Source: Methanobacteriota archaeon
GTDB taxonomy: Archaea; Methanobacteriota; Methanobacteria; Methanobacteriales; Methanobacteriaceae
Assembly (NCBI GenBank): GCA_029556335.1
Contig: JAKQFA010000006.1
Coordinates: 248,001 to 312,000 of the forward strand
Length of the DNA stretch: 64,000 nucleotides
Direction of reading: 5' to 3'
The position numbers and the translations under genes are program-made. This document shows, in pieces, positions 9,361-19,838 of this stretch (position 1 is its first letter; the number at the start of each line of letters is the position of its first letter). The notes below the pieces were generated by a model, which saw only the letters and a program-made list of their open reading frames with translations, searched no databases and was not told where the DNA came from.

Positions 9361-10911
9361 ATGAAGATGCACACCAAAATACTGGTAGTAGGTGCGGGTA
9401 ATGCCGGAAGACCTGCAGCTCAGCTTTTAAACTATTTGGGAAATGAGGTTAGATTAATAGACCAAAAAAGTTACTCTGAATTGCCCCAGAAAGCAAAAAA
9501 TCAGTTAGCAGATCTTGAGTCCAGTGGAATCATATTGGAACTGGGAGTTGATCCACAGGATAGTATAAGCTGGGCTGAGGCAGTTTTCATATCACCTAAT
9601 ATTTCCAAAAATGCTGAAATTCGTGAATTAATCCGAAAAGAAAAGAAGAAAAAGGACATTAAAGAGATTAACACAGCTGATATCGGCCAGATCCTGAATT
9701 CATTAGTCCAGATGCCCATTGTCGGAGTGGCGGGAACCGATGGTAAAACCACCACCACCAACATGATTTTTCACTGCTTTAACCAGGCATATAATCCGCT
9801 TCTTTTCTCTTCTCTGCAGAATTCTCTGGTTATTGAAGGTTTAATTAGATTAATAGTGTCTGATACTGAAATTGACTTTGACATGGCTGTTTTAGAACTC
9901 CCCCATGGCACTATCCGGATGACTGAGGGACTGGAAATATTGGTAGGGGTGGTTACCAACCTGACCCCTGATCACATGGAAGAATTTGATTCTTATTCTG
10001 ATTACATCCAAAGAAATTTATCAATCAAGGATCTGTTGCATGAAAATGGAATTCTGGTGGTGAATGGTGATGACCCCATCCTCAGCCAAGCTGATCTGGA
10101 TAACTATGAAACCATTTATTACGGTCTTAACCAACCCAAAACTATTGAATATAAGGATGAAGTTTATAAGAACACTGAGAAAAAAGAACTTAACATATTA
10201 GCCCATCAGATCAAAGATAAGGGCTTGTATGGATCAGAGTTCGAGGTAAAAGTTTTCAAAATACCCACACTGATTTGTGGAAACTGTATGAAGATTAACT
10301 GTGATTGTTCCACATTCAAAAGGCAATATATGGAGAATCAAACTACTAAAATTGAAATAAGTCTTCCTAGCATCTTTAATATAGAAAATACCCTGGCTAC
10401 CATTGCCACCACCCTGGCCTGGGGCTATGATCTGAAAACGGCCAAAGCTTGTGTGGAAACATTCACCAAATTAAAGGGACGCTTTGAAAAAATTATCACC
10501 GTGGATAATGTTGACGTTTATATGGACGCTGCCCACAATCCAGATAGTATTGAAATGCTGTTGAACAGTTTGAAGGTTGAGGGTCGATTGATTGTTACCT
10601 TGGATAATCCAGATACTTTAACCATTCGGGATAAACTCAGAATTGGCCAAATCATTGGTAAATATGCTGATGTTTTAATAGTTAGCGCTAAAAATGAAAC
10701 TACCAAGACAATTGATACAAATGCTGCCAAAGAAGTCCTCGACGGGGCTAAACTCGATGAACAACACATGACCATGGATGTGAAAGAGGCCATGAAGCAG
10801 GCGCTAAAAATTGCAGTTAAGGGTGATTTAATTATTCATATGGGTCCAGGTGTGGTTAACGAATATCAAAATGTTAAAAATGATATTTTAAGGGCTTTGC
10901 CCCCTCTTTGA
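9361..10911 (+). CDS. Mur ligase family protein, probable pseudomurein peptide ligase
   Basis: ATP-dependent amide ligase of the MurC/D/E/F superfamily, 516 aa. Order: an N-terminal Rossmann-like domain (VVGAGNAGRPAA), the P-loop GTDGKTTTTNMI near residue 125, a central domain containing a Cys4 cluster (CGNCMKINCDC near residue 305), and a C-terminal domain opening with AAHNPDSIEM. Methanobacteriales use such enzymes to build the pseudomurein peptide, so this role is likely; the amino acid added is not readable. The Cys4 insert recalls the zinc ribbon of MurT. The frame is open from 9319; the ATG at 9361 has GATGAT at good spacing. Confidence 0.8.
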   Translation: MKMHTKILVVGAGNAGRPAAQLLNYLGNEVRLIDQKSYSELPQKAKNQLADLESSGIILELGVDPQDSISWAEAVFISPNISKNAEIRELIRKEKKKKDIKEINTADIGQILNSLVQMPIVGVAGTDGKTTTTNMIFHCFNQAYNPLLFSSLQNSLVIEGLIRLIVSDTEIDFDMAVLELPHGTIRMTEGLEILVGVVTNLTPDHMEEFDSYSDYIQRNLSIKDLLHENGILVVNGDDPILSQADLDNYETIYYGLNQPKTIEYKDEVYKNTEKKELNILAHQIKDKGLYGSEFEVKVFKIPTLICGNCMKINCDCSTFKRQYMENQTTKIEISLPSIFNIENTLATIATTLAWGYDLKTAKACVETFTKLKGRFEKIITVDNVDVYMDAAHNPDSIEMLLNSLKVEGRLIVTLDNPDTLTIRDKLRIGQIIGKYADVLIVSAKNETTKTIDTNAAKEVLDGAKLDEQHMTMDVKEAMKQALKIAVKGDLIIHMGPGVVNEYQNVKNDILRALPPL

Positions 10912-11302
10912 CTGTCTTTTAATAAAAATATGGCCATATTAATAACTGATCTTAAGATTAAGATAACTGGGATATCTACAGAAATACTAGTGTGAAATGT
11001 GAGCTGGGATGGAGCTTCTATGCAGCCATTAACCTACCCATATCTCAGTACCAAGGGCATAACCGCAGATATTATATGGTCATTTGATAACATCCCCTTG
11101 ATTTTATAGGTATTTACTACGGTATAATACCTGTCTGGTTGATGTAGATTAAATGGTAATTATTTAAATGGTAATTATGCTCTGTTTTTAGAATAGTTCC
11201 ACAGCCCTGGCAAAAATAAGTTCCATGGCACTAACTATGCGTACAGATGAATAAGTTACAAACTCCTGACTAAATTAATGAATAAAAAAGAAATGAGTGA
11301 GT
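10912..11302. other. Intergenic region with a possible 29-codon ORF
   Basis: No recognisable gene. A GGAG-preceded ATG at 11020 opens 29 codons ending at 11109 (plus strand); it matches nothing I know and may be chance. A short direct repeat, TTAAATGGTAATTAT, occurs twice around 11150-11178 with the copies adjoining. Confidence 0.3.
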
Positions 11303-11707
11303 TTAGTACATTTCAATCTCCTGTATTCCAAAAACACTTCCGGTTTCTCCGTCCACTTTGATGTAGGCCACCACAGTACCTACTGAATGCTGGCCTTCCT
11401 TGGTTATAACCACGGGAACGTAATATATACCTCCTTTTAAAGAGGGTGTGCCTGCTTTAGTATTGGAGAATTGTTCGGGTTTGGAAGCCATGTAATCTGA
11501 TGCAATGGATTTAGCCTTTGCTGCAGATATTTTGGCTGCCGTGGATTGATTGGTCTATATTTCTTGTGAATTATCTGTAGAAGTTGTGTTGTTGGTAACA
11601 TTTAAGGTAGCATTCTCTGCAGGTTGGCTTATCCACAAGTAGGCTACTGCTCCGACTAGGAATATTATCACTACTACCAGGATCAGGATAACACCTTTAT
11701 AATTCAT
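11303..11707 (-). pseudogene. PepSY-like membrane protein interrupted by an in-frame amber codon
   Basis: From an ATG at 11707 with a strong GGAGATGAT Shine-Dalgarno, codons 1-50 encode an N-terminal membrane anchor (about residues 4-26) and a Thr/Asn-rich linker. A TAG at 11557-11555 then stops the frame. The same frame continues without interruption for 83 more codons, reading a small PepSY-like domain (SAAKAKSIASDYMASKPEQF, then YYVPVVITKEG and an Ile/Glu end) to the stop at 11303. The two halves clearly belong together. Either the gene is freshly broken, the TAG is a sequencing error, or the amber codon is read through. An ATG at 11491 could start only the truncated domain and has no good SD. 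Confidence 0.7.
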
Positions 11708-11857
11708 AGATAAATCATCTCCTACCATTTCTATTCTTTATCTCTCTTTGTTAATAATTTTTTGGATAAAATCTTATATTCAGCTTTTTAGAGAGGTAAA
11801 TACAATCTTCGGTCGTAAAAAAATTTCTAGAAACCTAGAAGGCTGAGATTGAGTTTC

Positions 11858-12553
11858 CTAATCATCTACCAAACTTTTTATATCTTTAACCACGTCTCTG
11901 ATAGCCTCTTCCAGCAGAGACTTACCTAGTTCTGGGTCAGCACTGATGTTTTTTCCTTCTGATTCCCTGGCTCCTCTATCAATTCCTTCATCAGCATTTC
12001 TAGCTTCTTCAAGTCCAATCATGCAGAATTCAGGATACTTTTCCACGTCACAATGTTCTCCCAGCCTTTCCTGATCCGTTATGCCCAGGAACTCACCCAT
12101 GGAAAGTTCCCCACTTCCAGCATGCGGGCCTTCAATATCCACGATTCTGTTGTTGAAACTGATATGCAGTCCAAGATCCTCTTCGATACCCTTTAGATTT
12201 TCCCTGATAGGCATGTTTCCACCATGCCCATTGACAAGGATGATTTTCTCCAGTTGTAAATTTTTTTTTGCAGAGCGTAGGGTGGGTTTGAGTTGTTTTT
12301 CTACCAGTTCCAGAGGTTTCAAGTGCACGCCGTGTTTAACATAGTTGTATTCGGTAGCAGCATATAACACGCCTAAAAATGCGGCCCCGGTCCGTAAAGA
12401 TGCTTGCAGTGCAACATGGGCTGCTATTTTAGAGTCTGTATCTATTGGTAATGCGGCTCCATGGTTTTCCAGATGGGAACCGAGAGCTAGTACGCCTATT
12501 TTATGCACATCTGGTGATATAATATTTCCTGAAGAATATCTAAGTTTTATCAT
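11858..12553 (-). CDS. arfB: Creatininase-family FAPy deformylase ArfB
   Basis: Probably hydrolyses the formyl group from 2-amino-5-formylamino-6-ribosylaminopyrimidinone 5'-phosphate, the second archaeal step toward riboflavin and F420 after ArfA. The 231 aa protein has the creatininase metal-binding pattern LGSHLENHGAALPIDTD near residues 28-44 and VNGHGGN near 108-114, plus the acidic HAGSGELSMGE segment. Length and motifs fit the methanogen ArfB group (type member MJ0116). AGGAAGAAG precedes the ATG. Another creatininase-family amidohydrolase role is possible. Confidence 0.8.
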   Translation of the reverse strand: MIKLRYSSGNIISPDVHKIGVLALGSHLENHGAALPIDTDSKIAAHVALQASLRTGAAFLGVLYAATEYNYVKHGVHLKPLELVEKQLKPTLRSAKKNLQLEKIILVNGHGGNMPIRENLKGIEEDLGLHISFNNRIVDIEGPHAGSGELSMGEFLGITDQERLGEHCDVEKYPEFCMIGLEEARNADEGIDRGARESEGKNISADPELGKSLLEEAIRDVVKDIKSLVDD

Positions 12554-12604
12554 GCTTCTTCCTGTAAAATGCGTTTTTTTATTCTAAAAATTTTAAATCC
12601 ACTT

Positions 12605-13081
12605 CTAAACTTCTAAACTCCAGATCTTATCCCCCACATAATGAAGCGTCTTAACGGCCTTACCTTGCTGACTTTCCACCATTGCTTTTCCAGAAATCAG
12701 GGCACGACCAATGGCTAAAGGTTTTCTGTGGGATTCTTCAATGACGATCACAACGTCACCTTCTTTGATCTGGGGATCGGCTTCCACAATACCCGGGGAC
12801 ATGACATCTGCACCGTTGGCCACAAATTTCACAGCACCCCGATCCACCACCACATAATGTGATTCTGAAAAACGTTGTAAAACTCCTTTCAGGGCAGGAT
12901 AGGGTATTCCATCTAGGACCATTATTAAAGGCTCACCATCTACCAGTATAAGGTCTTCCACATCTGTTTCTAGCATTTCTATCTGTACATTATCAGGTAA
13001 GAGGTCAGAGTAAATGCCAAGCTTTTCCTTTACCTCTTTGAGGTATTTCTTTTTAAGGTGGTAGCGTTTTTTTATTCTCAA
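12605..13081 (-). CDS. PUA-domain RNA-binding protein
   Basis: Archaeal protein related to the MCT-1/PUA group, about 158 aa. The basic N-terminus (RIKKRYHLKKKYL) leads into a pre-PUA region. A C-terminal PUA domain follows (about residues 75-150), with DRGAVKFVANGADVMSPGI and GDVVIVIEESHRKPLAIG. The frame is open from ATG 13096, but the TTG at 13081 has GGTGTT at the usual spacing and gives the family-like start. It is divergent from the Lsm gene and probably binds RNA or ribosomes; the target is not known from sequence. Confidence 0.8.
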   Translation of the reverse strand: MRIKKRYHLKKKYLKEVKEKLGIYSDLLPDNVQIEMLETDVEDLILVDGEPLIMVLDGIPYPALKGVLQRFSESHYVVVDRGAVKFVANGADVMSPGIVEADPQIKEGDVVIVIEESHRKPLAIGRALISGKAMVESQQGKAVKTLHYVGDKIWSLEV

Positions 13082-13140
13082 ATAACAACACCGCATTAGC
13101 TTTTCTTCCCTATCATCTTAATATTTTTAAGTGACGGTAC

Positions 13141-13152
13141 ATTTAAATATAA
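13141..13152 (+). promoter_or_regulatory. Box A promoter of the Lsm-L37e-TOPRIM operon
   Basis: ATTTAAATATAA lies about 38-49 nt upstream of the Lsm start, in the short divergent gap with the PUA gene. Confidence 0.55.
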
Positions 13153-13189
13153 ATCTCTACTACATGATGGTAAAGGAAAGGTGATAATA

Positions 13190-13432
13190 GTGAGTGGACA
13201 GAAGAATGTTAACACTTCCCGACCACTGGATGTTTTAGGTAGATCACTAAACTCCCAGGTCCTCATAAAATTGAAGGGTGGACGTGAATTCAGGGGAGTT
13301 CTAGAAAGCTTTGACATGCATATGAATTTGGTCTTAAATGATGCTGAAAAATTAGAAGATGGAGAATCAACCACTCGTCTAGGGGTGGTACTCATACGTG
13401 GCGATAACATCGTCTATATATCACCTGGATAG
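13190..13432 (+). CDS. Archaeal Lsm/Sm-like RNA-binding protein (SmAP1)
   Basis: Forms ring-shaped oligomers that bind U-rich RNA. The 80 aa protein has the Sm1 and Sm2 motifs: VLIKLKGGREFRGVLESFDMHMNLVL and LGVVLIRGDNIVYISP. It starts at GTG 13190, preceded by AAAGGTGAT at normal distance; a GTG at 13181 is in frame but lies inside that SD. rpl37e follows 54 nt downstream, the conserved archaeal Lsm-L37e pair. Confidence 0.95.
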   Translation: MSGQKNVNTSRPLDVLGRSLNSQVLIKLKGGREFRGVLESFDMHMNLVLNDAEKLEDGESTTRLGVVLIRGDNIVYISPG

Positions 13433-13486
13433 TTTGGATCTACCGGGATAAGAAAGAATAGTATTAATTTTTGTTGGAGGTAAATA

Positions 13487-13669
13487 ATGAAAGGTACACC
13501 CTCATTTGGTAAGCGTAACAAAAAAACACACATAAGATGCCGTAGGTGTGGTAAAAACTCTTACAATGCCCGGAAGAGGTACTGCGCCGCCTGCGGATTT
13601 GGAAGATCCAGCAGGATACGCACTTACAACTGGCAGAACAAGAAGATTAATGGATATAGGTTGAAATAG
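13487..13669 (+). CDS. rpl37e: Ribosomal protein L37e
   Basis: Zinc-binding protein of the large ribosomal subunit, 60 aa, usual family length. It begins MKGTPSFGKRNKKTHIRCRR and has the zinc ribbon CRRCG...CAACGFG, then an Arg/Lys-rich tail. TGGAGGTAAAT directly precedes the ATG. The stop codon abuts the ATG of the TOPRIM gene with no spacer, so the two are coupled. Confidence 0.97.
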   Translation: MKGTPSFGKRNKKTHIRCRRCGKNSYNARKRYCAACGFGRSSRIRTYNWQNKKINGYRLK

Positions 13670-14560
<891 letters not shown>

Positions 14561-14625
14561 AATTTTCGAAGAAGATTTCATATTGATTCTAAATTAGTAA
14601 TATCATAGTACCGGGAGAACTTGAA

Positions 14626-16023
14626 GTGCAAGATAAATGTGGTATTGTAGGTGCTTATTCTCTTAATAAGTCCAAAAATGTATCTAGAGATATCTATTAC
14701 GGCCTTTACGCCTTGCAGCATCGTGGACAGGAATCTGCTGGCATATCTTCCCATAACAGTGGACAAATGTGCACTTACCGGGGAATGGGGTTGGTCTGTG
14801 ATGTTTTTAACAATGGAAATGTGGAAGAACTGAAAGGTCATGTGGGAATAGGACATGTTCGTTATTCTACCACTGGTAAATCTTTTTTAGAGAATTCCCA
14901 GCCATTTATGACTGAATTTGAGTCGGGAGAAATTTCGGTGGCTCATAATGGGGATATTATAAACTCTTCAGAGCTTCGCCAGGAGTTGGAAAAGAAGGGG
15001 ATCCAATTTTGTTCCACCACCGATTCGGAGGTGCTCTGTCATCTGTTAACTGAGGAGTACCAGAATACTGAGAACATGGTGGAGTCAATTAAAAAAGTAT
15101 CAAAACAGATTATAGGTTCCTACTCTCTGGTTATCCTATTAAATGATGATCTGATTGTGGTTCGAGATCCTATAGGCATAAAACCCCTGGCCATGGGGAA
15201 AATAAACCAGACCACTATGGTGGCATCAGAAACAGTTGCTTTTGATGCCATAGGTGCCAATTATGTTCGGGATGTTGAACCCGGTGAAATACTACTTATA
15301 AATGATGAAATTAAGAGTTATCAGATACCTCGGAATAAGAATACTCCACGAGCACACTGTATGTTTGAATATGTTTATTTTGCCCGACCAGACAGCATCT
15401 TGGATGGGCGTTCGGTCTACAACGTGAGATTAAACATTGGAAAATCCCTGGCTCAACAATACCCAGTGGAGGCAGATGTGGTTATGCCCATCCCGGACTC
15501 GGCCATCACTGCAGCTATAGGATATTCACGGGAATCTGGATTACCATACGGAGAAGGGCTTATCAAAAATCGCTACGTTGGTCGAACCTTTATTATGCCT
15601 ACCCAAGAAGAACGAGAAAACTCAGTTCGTCTTAAAATGAATCCCATACGTTCAGAACTGCAGGGTAAACGTATCGTAATAGTGGATGACAGCATAGTCA
15701 GGGGAACCACTTCCAAAGCATTAGTGGAAGTAATACGTGATGCCGGAGTGGAAGAAATTCATCTTAGAATAGGTTGTCCACCTATCATTTCCCCCTGTTA
15801 CTACGGCATTGCCATGGCCACCAAAAAGGAGCTAATTGCCTCGGATAAGAAGGCGGAAGAAATCCGAAAAATATTGGGGGTTGATTCCCTGGGATATCTG
15901 AGTGCAGAGGCCCTGGTGGAGTGTATTGGTATAAAGAGAGATGAATTATGTATGGGTTGTTTGACTGGGGACTATCCCACCGATTTACCGGATGACTTAG
16001 AGGATTACGAGGCTTGCCGGTAA
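14626..16023 (+). CDS. purF: Amidophosphoribosyltransferase PurF
   Basis: First committed enzyme of purine synthesis: PRPP plus glutamine to phosphoribosylamine. The 465 aa protein starts at GTG and reaches the nucleophile Cys after four residues (MQDKCGIVGAYS), a short propeptide as in bacterial PurF. The glutaminase domain has LQHRGQESAG and HNGDIINSSELR. The PRTase domain has IVDDSIVRGTTS. Cysteines in the last 150 residues (CPPIISPCYYG, CMGCLTGDYP) fit the [4Fe-4S] type. It lies apart from purC/S/Q. Confidence 0.96.
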   Translation: MQDKCGIVGAYSLNKSKNVSRDIYYGLYALQHRGQESAGISSHNSGQMCTYRGMGLVCDVFNNGNVEELKGHVGIGHVRYSTTGKSFLENSQPFMTEFESGEISVAHNGDIINSSELRQELEKKGIQFCSTTDSEVLCHLLTEEYQNTENMVESIKKVSKQIIGSYSLVILLNDDLIVVRDPIGIKPLAMGKINQTTMVASETVAFDAIGANYVRDVEPGEILLINDEIKSYQIPRNKNTPRAHCMFEYVYFARPDSILDGRSVYNVRLNIGKSLAQQYPVEADVVMPIPDSAITAAIGYSRESGLPYGEGLIKNRYVGRTFIMPTQEERENSVRLKMNPIRSELQGKRIVIVDDSIVRGTTSKALVEVIRDAGVEEIHLRIGCPPIISPCYYGIAMATKKELIASDKKAEEIRKILGVDSLGYLSAEALVECIGIKRDELCMGCLTGDYPTDLPDDLEDYEACR

Positions 16024-16245
16024 TAGATAGGTTTTTTTTACAGTTGAGTTTTAACTTTTTGGTTTTATCTCTTGAAAACAAATTATTAGGTACTGTAATG
16101 TATATTTTTGATCAATAAAGTATATATCATTCCAATAACAATCTGTTAGTTAAGGAAACAGATCACAAACTACCAATCCTACTTTATCAATAGATATTAT
16201 TAAGATTTGTTTGCAATCAAATTTTAAAGATAATGTTGGAATTTC

Positions 16246-18330
16246 ATGATCAATAAAAAAAGGAAGAATCAGCTTAGATCACCATTTAATCGTCATTTGA
16301 AAGGAAATTATAGTCATGAACCTTGTGGTGAAGAATTAATCCATTCCCGAGAGATTTTCTCGGATATCATTAAACATCTCCCTGATGCTACCTTTGTAAT
16401 AAATTCTGATGGAGCTGTTGTTGCTTGGAATCAGGCCATGGAGGAGTTAACAGATGTTAAAGCTGAATATATCATGGGTAAAGATGACTATGAATACTCA
16501 ATTCCATTTTATGGTGAAAGAAGGCCCATCCTGATTGATCAGGTGTTTAAGTTAGATTCACAGTTGGCACGTACCTATCAGAAATTCAAAAGTAAAGAAG
16601 AGGCCATCACAGCCGAAGTGTTCATTCCCAAACTTAGGGGTAAGTCGACCTATTTGTGGGGAAAGGCTGCTCCACTATATAATAGACGGAGAGAGATAGT
16701 TGGTGCTATTGAATCCATAAGGGATATCTCTGATATGAAACAAGCTGAAGTGGAGATAAATAAATATCAGGATCATCTGGAGGAACTGGTTGAAAAACGT
16801 ACTTCAGAGCTAAGAAACAGCGAAAAAAAGCTAAAAGACATAATTTACGGTTCACCGATTCCCACCTTCATCATAGATAGAAACCATCGAGTAATCTACT
16901 GGAATCAAGCACTGGAAGAATTCACTGAAATTATGGCCGAGGAAATAATTGGAACCAAAGATCATTACCGTATATTTTACAGTAACAAAAGGCCCTGTTT
17001 AGCGGATCTGCTTGTGGAAGATGGGATAGAAGATATCGAATACTGGTATTCTGGAAATTATCAAAGATCCAAATTGATAGAAGGAGCTTATCATGTAACT
17101 GACTTTTTCCCACTTTTGGGGAAGGACGGTAAATGGCTTACCTCCACCACCGCAGTGATCAGGGATGCTAAAGACGATATTATCGGAGCTATGACGGTTA
17201 TTGAGGACATAACACAGCGTCGATTAGTAGAAGAAGCTCTACAAAAATCTGAATCTAAATATAGGACCATATTCGAAAATACGGGCACTGCCACCGTCCT
17301 CATTCAAGAAGATACCACCCTATCCTTAGTAAACTCTGAGTTCGTTAGGTTAACCGGTTTCTCACGGGAAGAAGCCCATGGTAAAAGTTGGCTTGAGTTC
17401 GTTTCTGAAGATGATAAGGATAGGATGATCAAATATCATCTGTTAAGAACCATGGACTCAAAAATACCGCCTCAAAACTATGAATTCAGTTTTTTAAGAA
17501 AAAATGGAACTTTTGGGGATGGTTACATGACCATCGAGACTATACCCGGAACTTCCCAGAGAGTAGCATCTATTGTGGATATCACCGACCGCAAAAAATC
17601 GGAAAAAGAGCTTAAGAAACTCAATGAAAAATTGAGAAAGTCCAATGTGGAACTGGAACAATTTGCATCCATTGCTGCTCATGATCTCCATGAACCACTG
17701 CGCATGGTTGTTAGTTTTTTAAAATTATTGAAGCAACATAACCAGGATAAATTGGATCCTAAGGCTCAGAAATTCATTGAATATGCATCAGAGGGGGCGG
17801 TTAGAATGCAACAGATGATTAATGAACTATTAACCTATTCCCGCCTCAGCACCAGAAAAAAGGAATTGAGGGATGTGGATTGTCAAAAAATACTGGATCA
17901 GGTATTAATGAATCTGAAACTGTCAATAAAAGATAGTAAGGCGAAGATCACTATTGATCCACTACCCATACTAACTGCTGATTATTCTCAATTATTACAA
18001 CTCTTCCAGAATCTCATAGGTAACGCCATCAAGTACTGTGGCCAGGATAAACCTGAAATCCATATTTCAGCCCGTAAAATGGGTGAAGAATGGCTGTTCA
18101 CCGTGGAAGACAAGGGTATAGGGATAGATCCCAAGTATGCCCAACGCATTTTCATGATCTTCCAGAGACTTCACCAGGCCGAGTATCCTGGCACAGGGAT
18201 GGGCCTGGCCATCTGTAAAAAAATTGTGGAAAGACATGGTGGATGGATGTGGGTGGATTCTAAGTTAGGAGAAGGTTCTAAATTTTATTTTACTATTCCT
18301 GTAAAATCAGTGCCTAAAATATTTATCTAA
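16246..18330 (+). CDS. PAS-domain sensor histidine kinase
   Basis: Soluble signal-transduction kinase of 694 aa with no membrane segment. Three PAS modules (about residues 35-165, 200-325, 330-455) are separated by short coiled linkers. A HisKA dimerisation domain carries the phosphoacceptor His479 in AAHDLHEPLR. The HATPase domain has the N box LFQNLIGNAIKYCG, G1 VEDKGIGID and G2 GTGMGLAICKKIV. No response regulator is adjacent, which is common in methanogens. The signal is unknown. Confidence 0.93.
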   Translation: MINKKRKNQLRSPFNRHLKGNYSHEPCGEELIHSREIFSDIIKHLPDATFVINSDGAVVAWNQAMEELTDVKAEYIMGKDDYEYSIPFYGERRPILIDQVFKLDSQLARTYQKFKSKEEAITAEVFIPKLRGKSTYLWGKAAPLYNRRREIVGAIESIRDISDMKQAEVEINKYQDHLEELVEKRTSELRNSEKKLKDIIYGSPIPTFIIDRNHRVIYWNQALEEFTEIMAEEIIGTKDHYRIFYSNKRPCLADLLVEDGIEDIEYWYSGNYQRSKLIEGAYHVTDFFPLLGKDGKWLTSTTAVIRDAKDDIIGAMTVIEDITQRRLVEEALQKSESKYRTIFENTGTATVLIQEDTTLSLVNSEFVRLTGFSREEAHGKSWLEFVSEDDKDRMIKYHLLRTMDSKIPPQNYEFSFLRKNGTFGDGYMTIETIPGTSQRVASIVDITDRKKSEKELKKLNEKLRKSNVELEQFASIAAHDLHEPLRMVVSFLKLLKQHNQDKLDPKAQKFIEYASEGAVRMQQMINELLTYSRLSTRKKELRDVDCQKILDQVLMNLKLSIKDSKAKITIDPLPILTADYSQLLQLFQNLIGNAIKYCGQDKPEIHISARKMGEEWLFTVEDKGIGIDPKYAQRIFMIFQRLHQAEYPGTGMGLAICKKIVERHGGWMWVDSKLGEGSKFYFTIPVKSVPKIFI

Positions 18331-18430
18331 TTTTTCATAAATCATGTAAACAATGAATTTTAAAAAATGCCTAAGGACATCATTAACTTAAACAAGATTC
18401 TCCTGAAGATAATCGGAGAGTTATCTAAAT

Positions 18431-19666
18431 GTGAAGGTGATAGAAATAGTTGAATTACTGGCACCAGCCCGGGATTTCCAGGCTTTAAGTGCAGCTATAA
18501 ATAATGGGGCTGATGCCGTGTATGTAGGCTTGATCGGACACAATATGCGGGCCAACAGTGGAGGTTTCTCCCTGGAAGACTTGGAAAGGGCAGTAAGGCG
18601 CTGTCATAATTCGAGGGTGAAGTTATACCTGTGCACCAACACCATGATGCGGGATAAAGATCTGGATGATCTTAGGGATAAACTACCAAAAATTAATTTA
18701 TTAGGAGTAGATGCGTTAATAGCATCTGATTTGGGTGTTTTAAATCTGGCTAGACAAGAAGGCCTGGATGTGCACATGAGTGTACAAGCTAATGTGTCCA
18801 ATAAGGAATCTTTAAGGCTTCTTAAAGAATTAGGGGTAAAACGAGTGATACTCTCCAGGGAATTATCCCTATCGGAAATAAAGGAGATTACAGAAAAAAA
18901 TATCCTGGAGGTGGAGGTCTTTGTGCACGGGGCCATGTGCCTAGCCATATCTGGAAGGTGTTTTTTAAGTGCACATCTCTATCAGAAAAGTGCTAACTGT
19001 GGCGAGTGCCGTCAACCCTGCCGCAAGGAGTGGAAACTCACCTCTCAGGATGCGGAAGAACTTTCAATTGGAAAAAATTTCCTGGAAAACCAGAAAACAG
19101 GTTCAAACAGTTCATTCGGACACTTGTTAAGTCCGAAAGACCTTTGCATGGTTGAACACATACCAGATCTCATGGATGCCGGAATATCTTCCTTTAAAAT
19201 TGAAGGAAGGGCCCGGCCCGCCGATTATGTGGCTGCGGTCACCGGGGTGTACCGGGAGGCCATGGACTTTTATGAAAATGGGAACTGGAAATTCGATGAA
19301 AAATGGATGGAAAAACTAAAAAAAGTTTTCAACCGAGGATTTGATACAGGCTTCTATTATGGGGTGCCCCACCAGATTAGCCCCTCTAATCAGTCCACGT
19401 ACCGTAAAGAAGACATTGGTGAGGTGGTTAATTACTACCAAAAGGCACAAGCTGCTGAGATACGATTATGGAGTAGACTCCAAGAGGGGGATGAAGTGAT
19501 AATCCAGGGACCTACCACTGGATCAGTAGTTCAAAAGGTAGAATCTCTGGAAATGCATGGAATGGGTGTTGGAAAAGCTTTTAAAGGGGATAATGTGGGT
19601 TTATTGGTTGAAAACCGGGTGCGCCCTCGGGACGTTGTCTACAAACTTACGAAAAAAACAGGATAA
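18431..19666 (+). CDS. Peptidase U32-family protein
   Basis: 411 aa U32 family member. Members such as TrhP/RlhA and UbiU are now linked to hydroxylation of RNA bases or quinones rather than proteolysis. The start ELLAPARDFQAL and the signature VHGAMCLAISGRCFLSAHL are present. Cysteines in GAMC...GRC, NCGECRQPC and a later Cys are placed like the ligands of the family's [4Fe-4S] cluster. The start GTG 18431 is preceded by GGAGAG. A small C-terminal beta domain is present. The CBS and cfbC genes follow on the same strand. Confidence 0.88.
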   Translation: MKVIEIVELLAPARDFQALSAAINNGADAVYVGLIGHNMRANSGGFSLEDLERAVRRCHNSRVKLYLCTNTMMRDKDLDDLRDKLPKINLLGVDALIASDLGVLNLARQEGLDVHMSVQANVSNKESLRLLKELGVKRVILSRELSLSEIKEITEKNILEVEVFVHGAMCLAISGRCFLSAHLYQKSANCGECRQPCRKEWKLTSQDAEELSIGKNFLENQKTGSNSSFGHLLSPKDLCMVEHIPDLMDAGISSFKIEGRARPADYVAAVTGVYREAMDFYENGNWKFDEKWMEKLKKVFNRGFDTGFYYGVPHQISPSNQSTYRKEDIGEVVNYYQKAQAAEIRLWSRLQEGDEVIIQGPTTGSVVQKVESLEMHGMGVGKAFKGDNVGLLVENRVRPRDVVYKLTKKTG

Positions 19667-19838
19667 AGGGTTCATCTAGCTATATATGAGTTTTATCTTT
19701 TCTTTAAATATACAACGCATAATGGAAAAGAAATAATCCTAGAAAAACCATAGTAACGGGTAGTGATCCCCCGGAAGTTAATAGTACTGTTAATATAAAA
19801 ACATGCTTTTTAGAAATGATAGTGGAGATGGTCATGTG

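Noticed and set aside
11555..11557. TAG as a pyrrolysine codon
   Set aside because: Methanobacteriales are not known to carry the pyl genes; nonsense mutation or read error is likelier.
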